Shown piece after piece: positions 43,591 to 58,055 of a DNA stretch of 64,000 nt. The notes under the pieces were generated by a model. It was given only the letters and a program-made list of their open reading frames with translations. It did no database searches and was not told where the DNA came from. Each line of letters opens with the position of its first letter. Positions within the stretch are counted from its first letter, which is position 1. The DNA comes from Aphelocoma coerulescens (lineage: Eukaryota; Chordata; Aves; Passeriformes; Corvidae), in contig NC_091020.1 in NCBI RefSeq assembly GCF_041296385.1, forward strand, positions 32,382,001 through 32,446,000. Direction: 5' to 3'. The translations under genes and the position numbers were made by a program.

Positions 43591-46500
43591 TTTTGTCTCC
43601 AAGTGATGAACACCAGAATAGACTTTTCCCTTTTCTCTTTCTCCTGTTGACATCACCACTTCAGACAAAGGCTAAGGTCTTTTGGGAACTAGCTCTTTTC
43701 CAGAGTTTAATCCTGATGACTCTTCAGGAGCTTGAGACAGTCCCTGGAAAGCCTCACCCTCAAATCCTGCATTCTGGTAATATTGTTCTCTTATATCAAT
43801 GCTCCTTCAGTTTTCCAGGTAAACACCTGTCCTGGGCTGCCAGCAGGCTGGGAATGCATCATCAGAGCTGGAGAGGAGAAGGTGATGACTGAGGCTGTGG
43901 GGAGAGAACCACGTCAGGACAGGAATCAGGAGGAGGAGTGGTCCCTCTGAGTCATTGCTTCCTCCTGGCAGGACGGATTTATCCCAAATCAGGCTCCAAA
44001 GACAACACTGCAGCCCAACACAAGCTCTCCTTCTTGTGCCCAATCCCTGTGCTACATCCCTTGCTGGACCTGTGCCATGCCCACATGGTCACATCACCTT
44101 TGCTTGTAGCCCAAAAGGAAGGAGGTGTCCTGGTGGCCACATTGGGGTGGCACTGAGCTGGCCCATGGCTGACGATTTCACTGGCCACTTCCTTGATAGC
44201 CATTATGACTTGGATGACATTTCTCATTTCAAATCCTAATTTTAATTACATTTAACGACAGGTTTCTTTTTTCTCCCTGCTTTCTGCCTAGTTACTCACG
44301 GTGAACTGAAGAGCCAAATTACAAAATTAACTCCAGTTTCCAAATTGCCTTTCACACTTGCTGCTAATACCATTAGTACTTTATGTTATTCCCAGAGATA
44401 CATGACCAGGCAAACATACACAGTCCCTGCCCTGCAGAAATTTTGGTAGAGGCTTGGGATGTGACAAGGAACAAGCCCTGACAGCACGGGGGCTGGAGTG
44501 AATGAGGTAATGAGTCTGCAGGCACGTGCACAGCTCGGTGGATTTTTGCTGAGAGATTAAATAATTTTGTCGTTGTTGTTGTTGTTTATTTAATTATTAA
44601 ACTCAGAAGAATTTCTAGCAATCCTCACGGGGTCTGCAACCACGGTTTTGATTCAGATCTATTGCTTGTGTCTAAATTAAAAATGGAAAACAGATGGTGG
44701 GTTATTAGATGGCTGCAGCAGAAGCCCACAATCTGTTCTGTCCCTGCGTCGGCAGGGGAGTGAGTGCTACAATATGTGGAATCCATCCCTAGCTGTGTGT
44801 CACAGGTGTTGATCCAGTGTCTCTGCACAGAAAGGAAACAGGCAGACTCACGTCCTCCAGCCAGACTGGCTCTGAAGGTTACTTACAAAGGAAAAGAAGA
44901 TCAAAGGGTTCAGTTCATGCCCATCCTGAAGCTTCACCAAACCTAAAACCCCTCACTGCAGCCAGAATCAAAATCTGCTTTGTCTGTAGGAAGTGGAAGC
45001 TGAGATATTTAATGTTTAAAACACCAATATATTAAAATGTTATCAAATCCTCTGTTTTTCTGTAACTGTGTTATCAACAGAACCAAAGAGGAGGCTGGTG
45101 ATAAAAGACATAGGCTGGATGAAGAAATCAGTCTTTCAAGGAGCAACAAATAAATCAGGTTAACGCCCAGGGAAGGGCAGTATTGGACAATGCTTGTGAG
45201 AGGAGATGGTTACAGCTCAGGTGTTCTTCTGCAGTGAAGGACAAGGAAAAGCTGAGCTACAAGGTTTTTTTATATGGATATGCAGTATCTCCTTAAACAG
45301 CTTAGAGAACAAAATATAGTGCCAAAATGATTTGTGAAATCATCCAGGTCACAGAAAATCAATATTGTACAATTCTGTTAAATACATGTACACACAACTC
45401 ACCTTGGCAGCATTCATGCCTTGGGCTCCCTTTCAGACCAGTCACTCTTTTTGCAATCCCCATACCCCAGCTTCTCGTGTTGAGCATTTGACAAGTGCTT
45501 TAGATGTGACATAAATCCCTAGCCAGCACTGCATGGACAGAAATCCTTTGGGAAACCTCCCCCCAGCCTCCCCCCAGCCAGGCAGGAGCATTTCCTGGGC
45601 TAAGCAGACACAACTGCAAACCCTCAGGAGGACGTTGTCCATTTGGGTTTATGTAGCAGGAACCTTTGGAACAAGGGAAAGGAGTTATGATGCTGGTGAG
45701 GGTCTGGTAAGACCAAAGTTCAGAATTCATCTCTGCCCCACTGAGACACTGCACAAGACAGTTAATTCTGCTTTTCAGGTCTTCTCTGTAAAAGAGGAGC
45801 AGTGGGATTCTTCCTCCCAAATGGAGGGAGAGGCAACAGCCAGATCATCACCACATGGCAGATGCTGCATAAATAGGGACAACGATTGCTACAGAGAAAT
45901 GCTTTAAGGCATAAAGTCCAAAGACAAGAAGTTGAAGTCATTCAAAGCTTTCTTAGCAAATGAAGGCTGAAATACACTGAAGGCTTGAGGAAATGTAATG
46001 CAATATTTTCTAGAACTGTTTGTAGAGAGGGGTAGGATTGCAATCACCCCTTGCCCTCATCAGGGTAGAGCCTGCACCATGGGTGCTGCAGAGCAGCAAA
46101 AGCTGCACATCCCTGTTCACTGCAGTGTGGAATTAAAAGACATTTCTTGCACTTCAGGAATTGTGAACTTCAGCAGGCACTCCCTGCACTCTCAGCCTGC
46201 TGAATACCTGCCAAAAAAAGAAGCCTGTCATTTCTCTAACAGCATGCATCTTTTGTTTGCCATGGTATCTGCTTTAGTAAAAAATTAACATCTGGAGATT
46301 CTCAGTTTTGGAAGAGCAGGTGATGTGTTTGGCAAAGGACAAATCCATGACAAAGAATTTAATAAAAGAGGGAGACAGGATAGCTCATGGGACCATTACT
46401 TTAAACTTCCAACTGCAGTGTGAAATGGTGCTTACCTACAGTAAATGGTGGAGTACTGCTAAATGTTAATATCCTCTGCATCACACCACTGTCCTCCTAT

Positions 46501-49500
46501 TTACATATATATTAAAATGACCACGACTTCCCTGTTTGTGCTTCCTTGCTGGAAATGTTCTGGGGAAACAAGATTATTAATGGAAAATTCATAAAACCAA
46601 GAAATCATATGAAAATATTGGAGGGCATTTTTAAAACGTGCATTCCTGACTCACAACCATTCCCATTTTGTCAGGAAATCTGTTCACAAGAGTTGCCTTT
46701 GTGACCAGTGTTGGGTGTTCACAGAAATACACATGATATATCCACAGTGATCCATTGCCTGGCAGCCTGCAAGGAAGGGGAGTTTGAAAGTGTAAGATTG
46801 CTGTAATAAATAAACAGCCAGCCAATCTAGAGATTTCTTTTCCTTAATGTATTCTTGCAAAAGTTATAACATATTTCATTTGCCTGCGGATAACATACAT
46901 AGCAAATGAAAATTTCAGTTTTGAATTTCTGTTTTGTACTTGCTCTGGACAACTTAGTACCTTGGCCTTTTTAGCTACAGATTGTCTGGGACAACCCAAG
47001 AATCAGATCAGGCTCTTCCATCCCAAATACAGACAACTCCTTGTGCACTACAATGCCATAAATGTATTTTTACCACTCCTTTTGCAGATTCTTTGTGCTT
47101 TCAAAGGTTAGACTGGAGCAAAGCTTGTGTATTTAGGGTCTTGAAAGCACCCAGGAGCTTAGGGCATCCAATAAAGATTATTTAAGGCTCATGGACCAAA
47201 CTCATCCTGGCAGCTCCGGCCACAAGTCAGGAGATTTCCTTGGTGGATCCGTTTTGCTCCAGGTGCCTGCAGTCACTGCCATGTGCTGAAATGTGTCAAA
47301 TCCACTCACACTCACCCATTTCCCATGGTCCAGTGGCCACCCTGCAAAGAGGCTGCTCATTTCTAAGGGCCATCATAGCAGAATCACACTTGCTGTTTGA
47401 AGGACAAGTGAAAGCAAAGAAATCAAAGTCAAGACTTTCCTTGTCAAAGGAAAAGGTGAGAACTGCATTTTCTCTCTCCCCTTTTACCGGTTTGAGGGAG
47501 GAACAAATTAACTTGGGCTACAAAACTGCTCCTAAGCCTTGGAGACCATAGGGAAAGAGAAGGAACATGTTCTCTCATCTGAAAAACCAAATTAAGTGAA
47601 ATGCTAAAACCACAAGATTTGTTTACTACAGGAAGCACTTTCGTTTGCAGACCTGAGAGCAGTTTCTTCACAGCCCTGATTAAAATTACTCATCAAAACA
47701 TTACACAGAATTAACTTCATTTCATACAGAGAACAATTATGCAGCTTGGGTGGAGTGGAAAATATCCAGCGTGTTATTAGTTGTGTTTAGCAGGGGCATG
47801 TGGTAAAATGTCTCCATTTTCCTGCCTTAGAGCTGTGTGCCAATGTAGACTTTTACCAAGAAAAGCAAAGGTGAGCGGGGATGGATAGGAGCTGGAAAAG
47901 CTCAGACTTTAAACCAGCAACACAGGAATGAAAAGCAGCAAAACAAAGAGTTTTTCAAAGACAAGTTTTGCTCCTTGTTCCTCTATAAACCCATTTCAGA
48001 ACCAAATCAGATAGAGAGAATAGGTTTTATAGTGCATGATACAAATGGTTTATTACAGGACAAACAGCTCTTTTTTCACAAACCCTCTTGGATGTTACAG
48101 AGCTGGGACAGGGTTTAGATGAACCCTTCTGTCCTCAGCTCCTGCCCATGGGATGATGAGCTTGCATGTGACAGCCACATTTGAAAGAAAAACCATGGGT
48201 TTTGACTTTGATTAAGCTGATTAATGTGTCCTCCTCTAGCAAAGTCACAGGATGAGGTTCCTCATGATGCCTTTTAGTGGTGCTAAAGAAAGCTTGACAG
48301 GCAGCTCATTTGGGAAAGAAAAACATAGAAAATAGATCCAGTGCAAACTCAGCCATGGCTGGGACCTGACTGTTCTGGTGCTGCTTGTTTTAGTAGCACA
48401 GCTTGGACAGCTTGGGCACTACTTTTTGAGTGACTATTGAAATAGGGCACTATTTTTCTATTCCAGAGTGGATTAACATTTCACCTAAGGCATAAAGGCT
48501 TATTGTCATAAATCCATGACAAAATTACAGCAATTATAAATGAGAAATGCACTTCAAGAAAATGAACTTAGTTTAGGGGAGGGGGGAATATTTACTAGGG
48601 CACACAGCTGAAAAAACCTCATGCTGACAAAGCATGTTAAAGATTTCATGTAGAACTCTTATCATAGCCAGCTCATGTTTGCACAGCCTTTCAGTCAAAT
48701 GGGTTTTACTAAAGGATATTTGAACAAGAAAAGAACCCTTGAATTGGGCAGACACCACGGATGAAAGACTCGCAATTTTGACAAAGCTCACACATGCAAG
48801 CTTAAAACAAAAGCATGAAACTCCTCCAGCTTTATAGCCAACTTTATTCCTTTCATAGCACTGGCTTTCAAATACTTTGTGAAAAAATGTTGTCATAACA
48901 ATAAAGCGTGAATAGGCAAATCCATGTATTCCCAGTTGTTGTCCCAAGCAAACAAGAAAAACATTTCACACTTCACGATTAATACAATGTCCCTTTGTCC
49001 CAACACATGAAAGAGCTATTTAAAACAAATAAATGAAGAGATAGCTACATTTTCATGGAAGTCCGGAATTTTTAAAAATATTCAATGTATTTTCACATTT
49101 TGTTTTGCAATTGAATCCTTTCCACCAGCTCTGACCACACAATACCATCAGAAAATGCCAGAGGAGCTATAGGAGAGCAATATGTTGTGTGCTGCAGTTG
49201 CCTGTCATCAACTGAGAATATATTAAGGCAATTAAAAACCCTGCTAGGAAACCCTGGGGCCTCTGCCCTCGAGTGGTGAAGACCAGTGCCAGTGCATTGA
49301 CTGAAATAAAGCCCCGAATTTGCCCCAGGATGTCAATCTGTAAATAGTTATAGATATATGGCTTTATTGACAAACTGGTTCAGACAGGAACGGCTTCAGT
49401 CTCTTCCAGCTGGGCATTCCTGGTTCATCCACCGCCACAGCATTGCCCTAAGCAACACTTAAAAAGGTAATTTAGGACTTCAGCTCGGTCTTTGGAAGAC

Positions 49501-50645
49501 CAAGGCCCACATGGTGACTGACATCCCTGAAATGCTTCCATCATTTCAGGCTGTGGCCACCTGAGCTGGCTCTTTCTGTGGTACTGAAAGCTGAACAAAG
49601 GAGATGGGAGCTGCAGTGGCTGAGGCTGGTGATGCCCAAAGGCTCTGCTGCAACCTCTGCTCTTGGCTGAACACAGAGATGGGCTCATCCCTGTGGGATT
49701 GGTGTGGGTTTTCCCTGGGCACCATCACAGGAATGCAGACCAAGATCCCCTTGTCTGAGGGAGTGCAGGGTGGTGCTGGGGATAGAAGTGGTCATGGTGG
49801 TGGTGGTGAATACCCTGGAAAAACGCAGCTCCTCTGTCCCAGGAACTGCTGAAAACCTGTCAGGCAGCAGTTTGGAAAGCTGAACATCCGAGTGCCCAAC
49901 AAGGACAGACAGAGCTTGACTGGTTTCACAGGTGTTAGGCTTTTCTTCTTTCCACAGACATTTAAATACAAGTTTTAGTGTTCTGTTAATAAATACACAC
50001 TGTTCTTTTGTTATTACTCTGCAGCTAAGCCAAACATTGGAAGGTGGATTAAAAAAAAGGAATTCTGCATTTTTCTCCTACCTCTCCCTTCCTTTTGTGT
50101 CTTTGCAAAGCCAGTAGCACTTTATACATAGTCACAGTGTAACTCACCTGAGTCACAACCAGTGCAGCCAGCTCTGTGTACAGAACACATCTCAATGCTG
50201 ATTGTGTGCATTTCTCTGACTGCTGTGTTGTTTCCTGATTTTTAACATTTTAAGTATTCAGATTTTCTTCCTAAACTCACTCAGAATTTTGCAATAAAGA
50301 TGATGTATGAGTACTGAGAAAAAAAAAAGCTGCTTGATTTACTCATGTTCTCATTATCTGCCCCTGTGGTCCTTACTTCTATGCTCTACTTTCATGCTTC
50401 ATGCTGCCCAAAGTAGCCAAAAGTTACTATTGTGAAACTCCACAAGCAGGCAAAGATCAATATTGATACAAGTTTAGCCTGTACCAATTCTTCATTTTTC
50501 ATCCATTATTTGCTTACTTGATGCAACCATTTTCTTCCTGGGATATTACTCTTACTTTACTGTGTGGTTAGTGGCACACTGAGTCTTACAAGAATCCAGA
50601 CTTTTCTCCTTGTTCCAACATTACATAACATTTAAAATAACTTAA
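43591..50645. other. non-coding region, no recognised genes
   Basis: About 7 kb with no recognisable exon, RNA gene or mobile element. At 44500-44610 an E-box palindrome GCACGTGC (44522-44529) lies beside GAGATTAAATAATTTTG and a (GTT)n repeat. The rest is ordinary sequence. Confidence 0.5.
44569..44587. repeat. (GTT)n microsatellite
   Basis: TGTCGTTGTTGTTGTTGTTT, about five GTT units. Short and probably stable. Confidence 0.8.
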
Positions 50646-50810
50646 GACTGCCCAGAGAAGCTGTCCCATCCCTGGAAGTGTCCAAGGCCAGGTTGGACGG
50701 GGTTTGGAGCAACCTGGGATGGTGGAAGTTGTCCTGCCCATGGGAGAGGGATGGAACAAGGTGACCTTTAAAAGGTCCCTTCCAACCCAAACCATCCTGT
50801 GATTCCACGA
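50646..50810 (+). mobile_element. CR1 LINE fragment, 3' end
   Basis: CTGCCCAGAGAAGCTGTCCC, CATCCCTGGAAGTGTCCAAG, GCCAGGTTGGACGGGG, GGAGCAACCTGGGATGGTGG and GTCCCTTCCAACCCAAACC, ending GTGATTCCACGATAA. A sense CR1 3' end, truncated at its 5' side within the GCTGCCCAGAG block. Confidence 0.94.
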
Positions 50811-52274
50811 TAACAAAAAACTCCATGAAGCAGCAGAGCTACAGCTTTTGGGGCCATAAGACTTTATTATTATTCAACACATATTTCCCCCACCACCAAT
50901 TGCAATCCCCGCTCCACCTTCCCACAGCATTCAGCTTTCCAGAGCTGCCTTAGGGGACTGACATTTGCATGGGGAGAAAGCATAAACTGAATTTTGAGTC
51001 TAGAACTCAGGGTCTGAGCCAAGGGGCTCTGCAGGAGGCAAAGCAAAGGTGGAATGTCTGTGGAAGCACAGGAAGATCCAGATGGAGGAGTTTAGTGCTA
51101 ACATTGCTGTAGCTGGGATGAGCTGGCACTTTCTGCCCTGCCTGAGTCAGGTCTAAGGGCTTTTCTGTTCCTCCTATTTGAGACAGAAAGAGCATGAATT
51201 GCCAATTCTCTCCTCCTGCCCCTCAAGGAGCTGTTTATAGGATTACAGGCGCTTCCTCCAGACCCACTATCAGGCCCTCCTGCCCAGGCTGAAGCCTCTA
51301 TGTGTTAATTAAGCCTCAGCACCCCACAGCCCAGCCCCCATATGGGCAGCAGTGAAAGCCCAGCGCTCAATGAAGACACTGGGAGTTCTTAAGACATCTT
51401 TTGAAAGAGATTAAACAGACCCACATTGGATTAGAAAGATGATGCCTGACACATTTAGTTTCCGTTACCTTTTGTGTACCCGCTCAGTGCACAGACCTGT
51501 ACCAAACACTGCATTATAATGCAGATTTCCCTGAGTCTCTCTGGGATTTCACAGAATCCGTAAGACCTTCACAGCAGGAAACTCCATTCTTGTTCTCCCT
51601 GCACATATCCTGCGTAAGCTGTGCCCAAGGGCCATCTAGAAGACGCTGAGCTACCAGAAAGCAGAGGGGTCAGGGGTTTGTGGTGAGAAAATGAACTTTA
51701 ATCTCGGATGCCAGAAAGTGGGAGTGAGCAAAAGCGCCTCAGCATTCCTCAGTTTTCTCTATTCCTCCATCTGCTGAAGTATGTTGTGGAGTGAATTAGG
51801 AAAATTCCCAGGCTGGGTTGTGTGATTAGGAGAAGTTATTTGTTGCCAGAGGAATCACTTCATCTAAAAGTGACAAAGAATAGATAAGACTGAGCAAAAC
51901 AACCCAATAAAATACTACGATGAAGTTCCCTTCAGCGAAAATATTTTAATATACTTCTTTTCTGCAGTGCAGGGAAAAGAAGGCTCTGGTGATATTTCCA
52001 AGAGAAATATGTATTTAATGGCTCTCATGCACTTCCTTGAAGGAAACCACTCAAAAATCTGAACCCTCTCTTTTAAAATGGGGCCGGGGAAAGAAATAAT
52101 CACACCAATCATTTATCTCACATGTGCTGCGGAGAAGGAACAATTTCTGCCCTCAGCTCATGACCACAGAGTTATTTTGAGGGAGGTCTGCTATTCAAGC
52201 CATGCCGTTCTCTTATTTTTACTGGCACCAGGGAGGCAGGAGGTTGTGTGGGGAAGGGAAAGGCTTCCCTGCCT

Positions 52275-52344
52275 CGGCTGGAAGTGCCAGCGCTGCGGCT
52301 CGGCCGGGAGAGGAGACACGGCCGCCACGCAGGCTCCAGGCCCC
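52275..52344. other. small CpG-rich patch
   Basis: Nine CpGs in 70 bp (CCAGCGCTGCGGCTCGGCC, ACACGGCCGCCACGC) inside CpG-poor DNA. It may be an unmethylated regulatory patch; no exon is recognisable. Confidence 0.55.
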
Positions 52345-52739
52345 GCTCCCACCCAGCCAGGCTGACATCCAGCCCTGGCCCAAGGAGCTGATCAAACTTC
52401 ATTTTCTTCAACCAATACACGAAAAAGAAATAAATTAAAAGTCAACGGGCTGGCTAAATCCAAGCTTAACCCTCAGCATCCCCAAACTTTCTCCCCCAAG
52501 CCCCCTGCCCAGATGCTCCCTAACCTTGCTGCTGAAGGTGCCAAAGCAAACAGGGAAGGGGGAGCTTTCAGGGCCCTCCCCACGAGCGTTGTGTAAGGCA
52601 AACAGAAACAGGTCTTTCTACACAGCTAAAAATCTTGCTTTTCAGACTTTCTACTATTCTTTCTTGCCCTTGATTCAGTTTCACGCTCCAAGAGACGCTG
52701 GCAGGTAGAAATGTTAGTTTAGCTGTCATGCCCTGCAGG

Positions 52740-52759
52740 AAAAAAAAACAAAAAAAAAG
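52740..52759. repeat. A-rich tract
   Basis: Two runs of about nine A separated by one C. Low complexity. Confidence 0.8.
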
Positions 52760-55700
52760 AGGCAGAGTGGTTCCTTTTCTCTACTCAAGACGAAGAGACT
52801 TTGCCACAGACAAAGCTTTAAAAATAAAGGAGTGGACAAAGCTTCATTTGTGTATTCAACTTTATTGACTACCATTAATTGAATTCAATGAGAAGTAGAG
52901 AAATTAATTTTTTAGAGCAAACCCTTCAAAGCCTAGGCAAAATCAGACAGAACAAAACAATCACAGATTTCAGTAGCTTTGTAAGGGACTCTCATTGCAT
53001 CTTCATTTGTTGATCCTATTCCTTTTGTACACCTTCATACACCCATTCTGTATTCCTCCTTGGCTACTTGGCTTTAGAGGCTCTTGACCCACTGAAACCT
53101 CAAATAAAACAAACAAAATTTAGGTGTAGTCTACAAGATGAATATAATCTCTTAGATAAGGTGGGGTTTGCATGCTGAGGAACAAAACATGCTGTGTCTC
53201 ATACTTCTTGGCTGCCTTTAAAATGCCAATAAAAGATAAAAAGATGGGAGGTAGAGAATGGAAGGTATTTCTGCTGAGCTGAAGAGGGACCAGAGGTCAG
53301 AAGATATCTATTACTGTATCTATAACCTCATGACCATGACCATTCCTGGAAGGAGATTCAGCACTGCCATGGGTTGTACTGCCTTCCCATGCCCTCATAG
53401 AGCTCATGAAGGTTTCTTGATGAAAAAGCATCATGCATTCACTTTATAATTGATACCAATACAGGTCCTGTGTAAAGATTTTCCTTTGATGTGTGTTTTT
53501 TTCTGGGTGACCGATCTTTGTGAATAACTCTTGTGAGACGTTGCCCTCCAAATGCGGATTTTGGTTTTTAAGCTATAGTACATTGCAAATTAACCCAGTG
53601 GAATTCACAAGGGGCTTACAGGAGGTGTCAAAAGCAGAGCTATTGTATCTGGGTTGATTTATGACCATCTTTAAGGCTCCACCTTGGCTGCACTTTGCTC
53701 AGGGAAACCTGCTGTAGCAGGGAATCAGACAAGGATGTGTGCAGAAACCAAAAAAACAAGAGTTGAGACCTAACCTTGATACATTTTACTCCCCACAAAA
53801 TCAAATAACAAAATGTTCATGTGTGGAGGCTGGTTTTACATGTAATTACTGTGCAAGTACAGCAACAGCATCTGGGACTGAATACAAAGCTTTTGTGGAT
53901 AGCAAATCTTGCACTAAGCAGATACTGCCAAAAGGTGCAAGTACTGGTATTTCATCCCCTCAAAGTGCTCAGTAGGATGGACAAATTATCCATATGAACA
54001 TAACACCTGAACCATAAGTCACTTTTTCCATCAACATCCACAAAACCTTTCCAAGAGAAATCAAAATAAGCATCCACCTGACCACTTGGCAAACCAGAAA
54101 CAGAGGGTAGAGGACTCAGTATGTGAGTCTGTGAAGTTCCCTGTGAAATTCAACACCACCACATCTCCCTTCCTACATTTAATTGAATCAGGGAAGCATA
54201 AGATGTTCCATACTGACTCCCTATGGAAGACTCCGTGTTCCTGAGCCCACACTCCAGGGCATCGTGGAGCTGTGCCAGGAGAGAGCAGAAGAGAGAGGGG
54301 AAAAGGAACAATGCCTTCCTGGGACAAAGGCCAAGATTTATTTCCTACCCTGGCCAAAAGGCAGGAAGAAAACTTGCTGTAACCCAAGTGGGCAGTTCTG
54401 TGGGGACAAGGGACTTCTCCCTGTGGAGGGGACCAAACCAGGATGCCACAGTGTGCAACACAAATTCCAGTTTACCTGTTCAGTGATGCACATAACTACT
54501 GGTCAATTCACAGGGTTTACTATTTTCTCTTAAAAAATACTTTAAAATACAGTGACATCTGTCTGAACCCTATTTTAATTTTTAAATCCAAGCAGCGTGG
54601 TGGGAGAACAAAGGGCACCTTCATGGTCCAAGTACTGGGCAAACTGTCCCAGATCAATGGTCCAAGGAAGAATGTAATTCCCTTTCTCTAACTATAACTC
54701 CATAGAAGACACCTACAGGAGCTCAAATTGGAGGGAAATGTTGCACTATCCGTGCATTTTTAAGGCACATTTGTTTATTGCCAAGCTATTCCTTTAAGGC
54801 ACCATGTATGAAAGAAATACAAAGAAAGCTTTAGTCCAAATGGACTCTCGAGTTCACAGAATATGTCATATGTACATTACTATTTTAAGGCTTTTTTTTT
54901 CTTAAATAAATTGCCCTGTGGGAAAGGCTGGCTGCAAGTCAACACCACAGAAACCTAATTTTAACTCCAATGAATACAACTATTTACAAGGCCCCCTTTC
55001 TGCAAAGGAAAAGCCCTGCCACTGCTCTCAGTTTTGATGTGATATGAACACATATTTCTAAGACATTCAGATGGACTGGCTTAACAAAATACAGTGTTTT
55101 TACTCATGCATCTTTAATGTTCAAACTGCTCTTGGCAGCTCCCAGTCAGAAGCACTGTCATTCAAAAGAAGAGAATGACAGACATTAATATGGAAACATT
55201 CAAGCTCTTAACTGAGCCGGAACAGTAATTATACCATCCAGTTTTATTCTGAAGAGTGTTGACCTCGGTCTCCATGAGCAGAAAAGATCCAAAAGACAAG
55301 AGATATAAAGAGGTGTTTAGGAAGAGAGAAATAGAAGTTTTCTGAGCCTTGCAGAGCATCAGAACCCTTGTTTGAAGCTAAAAATATCATTTCAGGGGCT
55401 ACCAGGGGATTCATGGCATGACACAACAGTGAATCAAGTCTTTACTACAGGAAACCCTAAAGCTCTGAAAACACTGTGCTGACACATCAAGGAAACAGCC
55501 ATCGAGGGGGGAATTCAGCATTGCACAACCTACAACACGCTTTCCCTAAACATAAATAAATTATGGGAACATATGCTCCCTACGCTGCTCCCAGATGCTG
55601 GAAGTGCAAAGACCAATAATGAGGAGCAATGCTAGCAGGGAAAATCTGTCCTGAAACACCACATTCAGGGAGTGTGGAGGGGGAGCAGCCTTTAATGAAA

Positions 55701-58008
55701 CAGCTAGGGCAGGTTGAGAAACGCCGACAGCAAAGCGAATGCTGGAGCTGAGGTGTCCAAATCTTCCCAGCCACGGGTAGAAGGAAGGGCCATTACCCCT
55801 TGCACACAATGAAACTGGACTTTATAACACCTATAAAAGAGTGGAAGTTTTTTTTCCTGAGACAATAAACAGATGGTTGTCCTGTGCTCAGAGGCAAATG
55901 GGATCAGGTTCTTTACTGCAGACATGGGATGCTGATGATATGATAAATTATGATGTATTTGTGGGAGGGTTTGGCCAGCCAGGGTTGTATCCCAGTGGAG
56001 AAGAACCTTCTGCAGCATCTGGGTGTCCCTCACGCTCTCCTTCTCAAGAGGAAGAGGGAGGAGAAGGGCCAGGGGCATCCAACATGCAAAAGTAGCAAGG
56101 AAAACAAAATCAAAAACCACCAGAAAGATTATTTAAATTTGATTTTGATCGCCTTTATGAAGATGATCTCCACTACATTTGCCTGGTTACATAGTCCAGT
56201 GAACTGTCTCAGGTTACCCCTACAATCCAGCCCTGAACAACAGCTAGTGGGTTTTTTAGCTAGTGCCAAGACAGAAAAAAAGGCTTTCCACCAGCCTGAA
56301 TTGGGCATTTGCAAACATTCTGCTACATTTGTGGCCCTAGTGACCAACAGCCACCTTATAAACCATGAGGATAAATCCACGAGGTGAACCAAAGGGAATT
56401 TTCCCTCTGTGTGTGCATATGCTACTGCCTGTGTGTGTGTACTTACACTGATGCAACAGAAATCTCTGTCAGGATCTGAATTCTATTTCCGAGGTGCAGC
56501 GCACATTAATTTGTCAGGATCTGGACGCAGGCACTCGTCTTGTCTAGACTAGACTATCGTAACTCTCTGACAAATGGCATTTTTTCCAGCTGCTTAAACA
56601 GCCTTTACAAAAGTCCTGTCTCCTCATGCTTTCCTCCATCTGAGAGAAACTTGAAAACACTTCTGTCTCTCCCCATTTCCTTCACTTTTAATCTTTTAAT
56701 TTACAGACACTTGAAATTGCCACACTAGCATATGTGTACAAGAAGATCACCAGGAGCCCTAATACTGAGTGTCTTTGTGCCTGGGCTTAACCTGCAGCAC
56801 AGAAACAGCAGCATTTCCCTGAAGGACACTATTCATGCATTTAACATGATTAAGGATTTCCAGGATTGCAGCCTGAAGATGCAGCTTGTGCACAGGCTTT
56901 TATTTTTTTTATCCACACACCCTAAAGAAACTCAGGAACTGCTGCTCAGAGAGGCTGTAGCAGAGCTGTTGTGGCACAGCAAGGCTGGGTGAGAAGAATC
57001 ATAAAATCAAAGAAGGGACAGAATAATGATTGAGCCTTACTTGAGCTGACCTAAAATTTTTGGGAGCCCCAGCCATGCCATGGTACAAACTATCACTTTT
57101 TGGATCCACTCAGCTACCCCTGCTCTTTGCCAGCTCCCTGGAGAGTTGGTGGCATCCTCCAGGCGAGGCATTTCCCAGACATCCTGGACAGGGTTTGGAT
57201 GCAGGATGTGAGCAGAAGTCAATTTTCATGTCTGGAAGTCTCTCTGGAAAGGTTTCAAGTCACTGCCTTTTTTTTCCCCAGACTGTCCTATCTCTAGTGA
57301 GTTTGAATAATTTCCTCATCATTTGCTAATTCAGATGCATTCTTTACCTTGATGTGCAGCCCCAGTGAAGTCTTCTCTGAATTCCTAAGTTCCTTTGAAG
57401 ACATATCTCTATAATCAGCCTAAAAAGTTTCCTGACTCCTCCATGAGATGACAAAGTTTTAAAATCAGCGTTTCTTTCTGAGATCTCCATTGTAGCAAAG
57501 CTGGAAGGGAAAAGTCTTTGCAAACACCCCGGGAGCTTCCCATACCATAGGAATGCAGTCACCTTTTAAAATTTTTTTTCATTAGAAAAAACTTACCAGA
57601 GACAAACAAAACAGAGCTTCATCTTCTAGTAGGTGTGTAAAACAAGTACAAAACAAATCCAGGCAGAAAAGGGGTTGAAGAGGAAGAAACAACATAGAAT
57701 TCTGAGAGTTTGGATTTTCAGGGTGGGTAGCATTACTGCCTTTTGAGGGAAAAAATCTGGGTTTTTTTGTCTTTAAGGTTGTACTCAACAATGCTATAGC
57801 AGTTTCTTCACAAAAGTTTTTCCCAAAAATCCCAGTTCTTAACGTGGTTTGGATTTGACCTGATTTGTTCATCAAATAATTCTTTATTACTGGCAAACAG
57901 CAGAAGCTGCAGGAGGTGGAGAGAAGCAGTATTTTTAAGGAATGGGCATCTAGCACCTCGCATAAAACCCTGCTAAAGCACCATTAGAGTTGTAATGCTG
58001 TGCAGAGC

Positions 58009-58055
58009 ATCATAAAATGGTTTGTTTGGAAGGGGCCTTAAAGATCACCCATTTT
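58009..58055 (-). mobile_element. CR1 LINE 3' tail remnant
   Basis: CATCATAAAATGGTTTGTTT followed by GGAAGGGGCCTTAAAGATCA and CCC. This is about 45 bp of the antisense CR1 3' terminus; the rest is absent or eroded. Confidence 0.75.

Larger units (their letters stand above)
50811..58008. other. non-coding region, no recognised genes
   Basis: About 7.2 kb without a recognisable exon. It contains a small CpG-rich patch (52275-52344), an A-rich tract (52740-52759) and otherwise unique sequence. The frames are short and unrecognised. Confidence 0.5.

Noticed and set aside
56994..57030. Possible CR1 tail (AGAATCATAAAATC)
   Set aside because: The match ends after about 14 bp; chance is likely.
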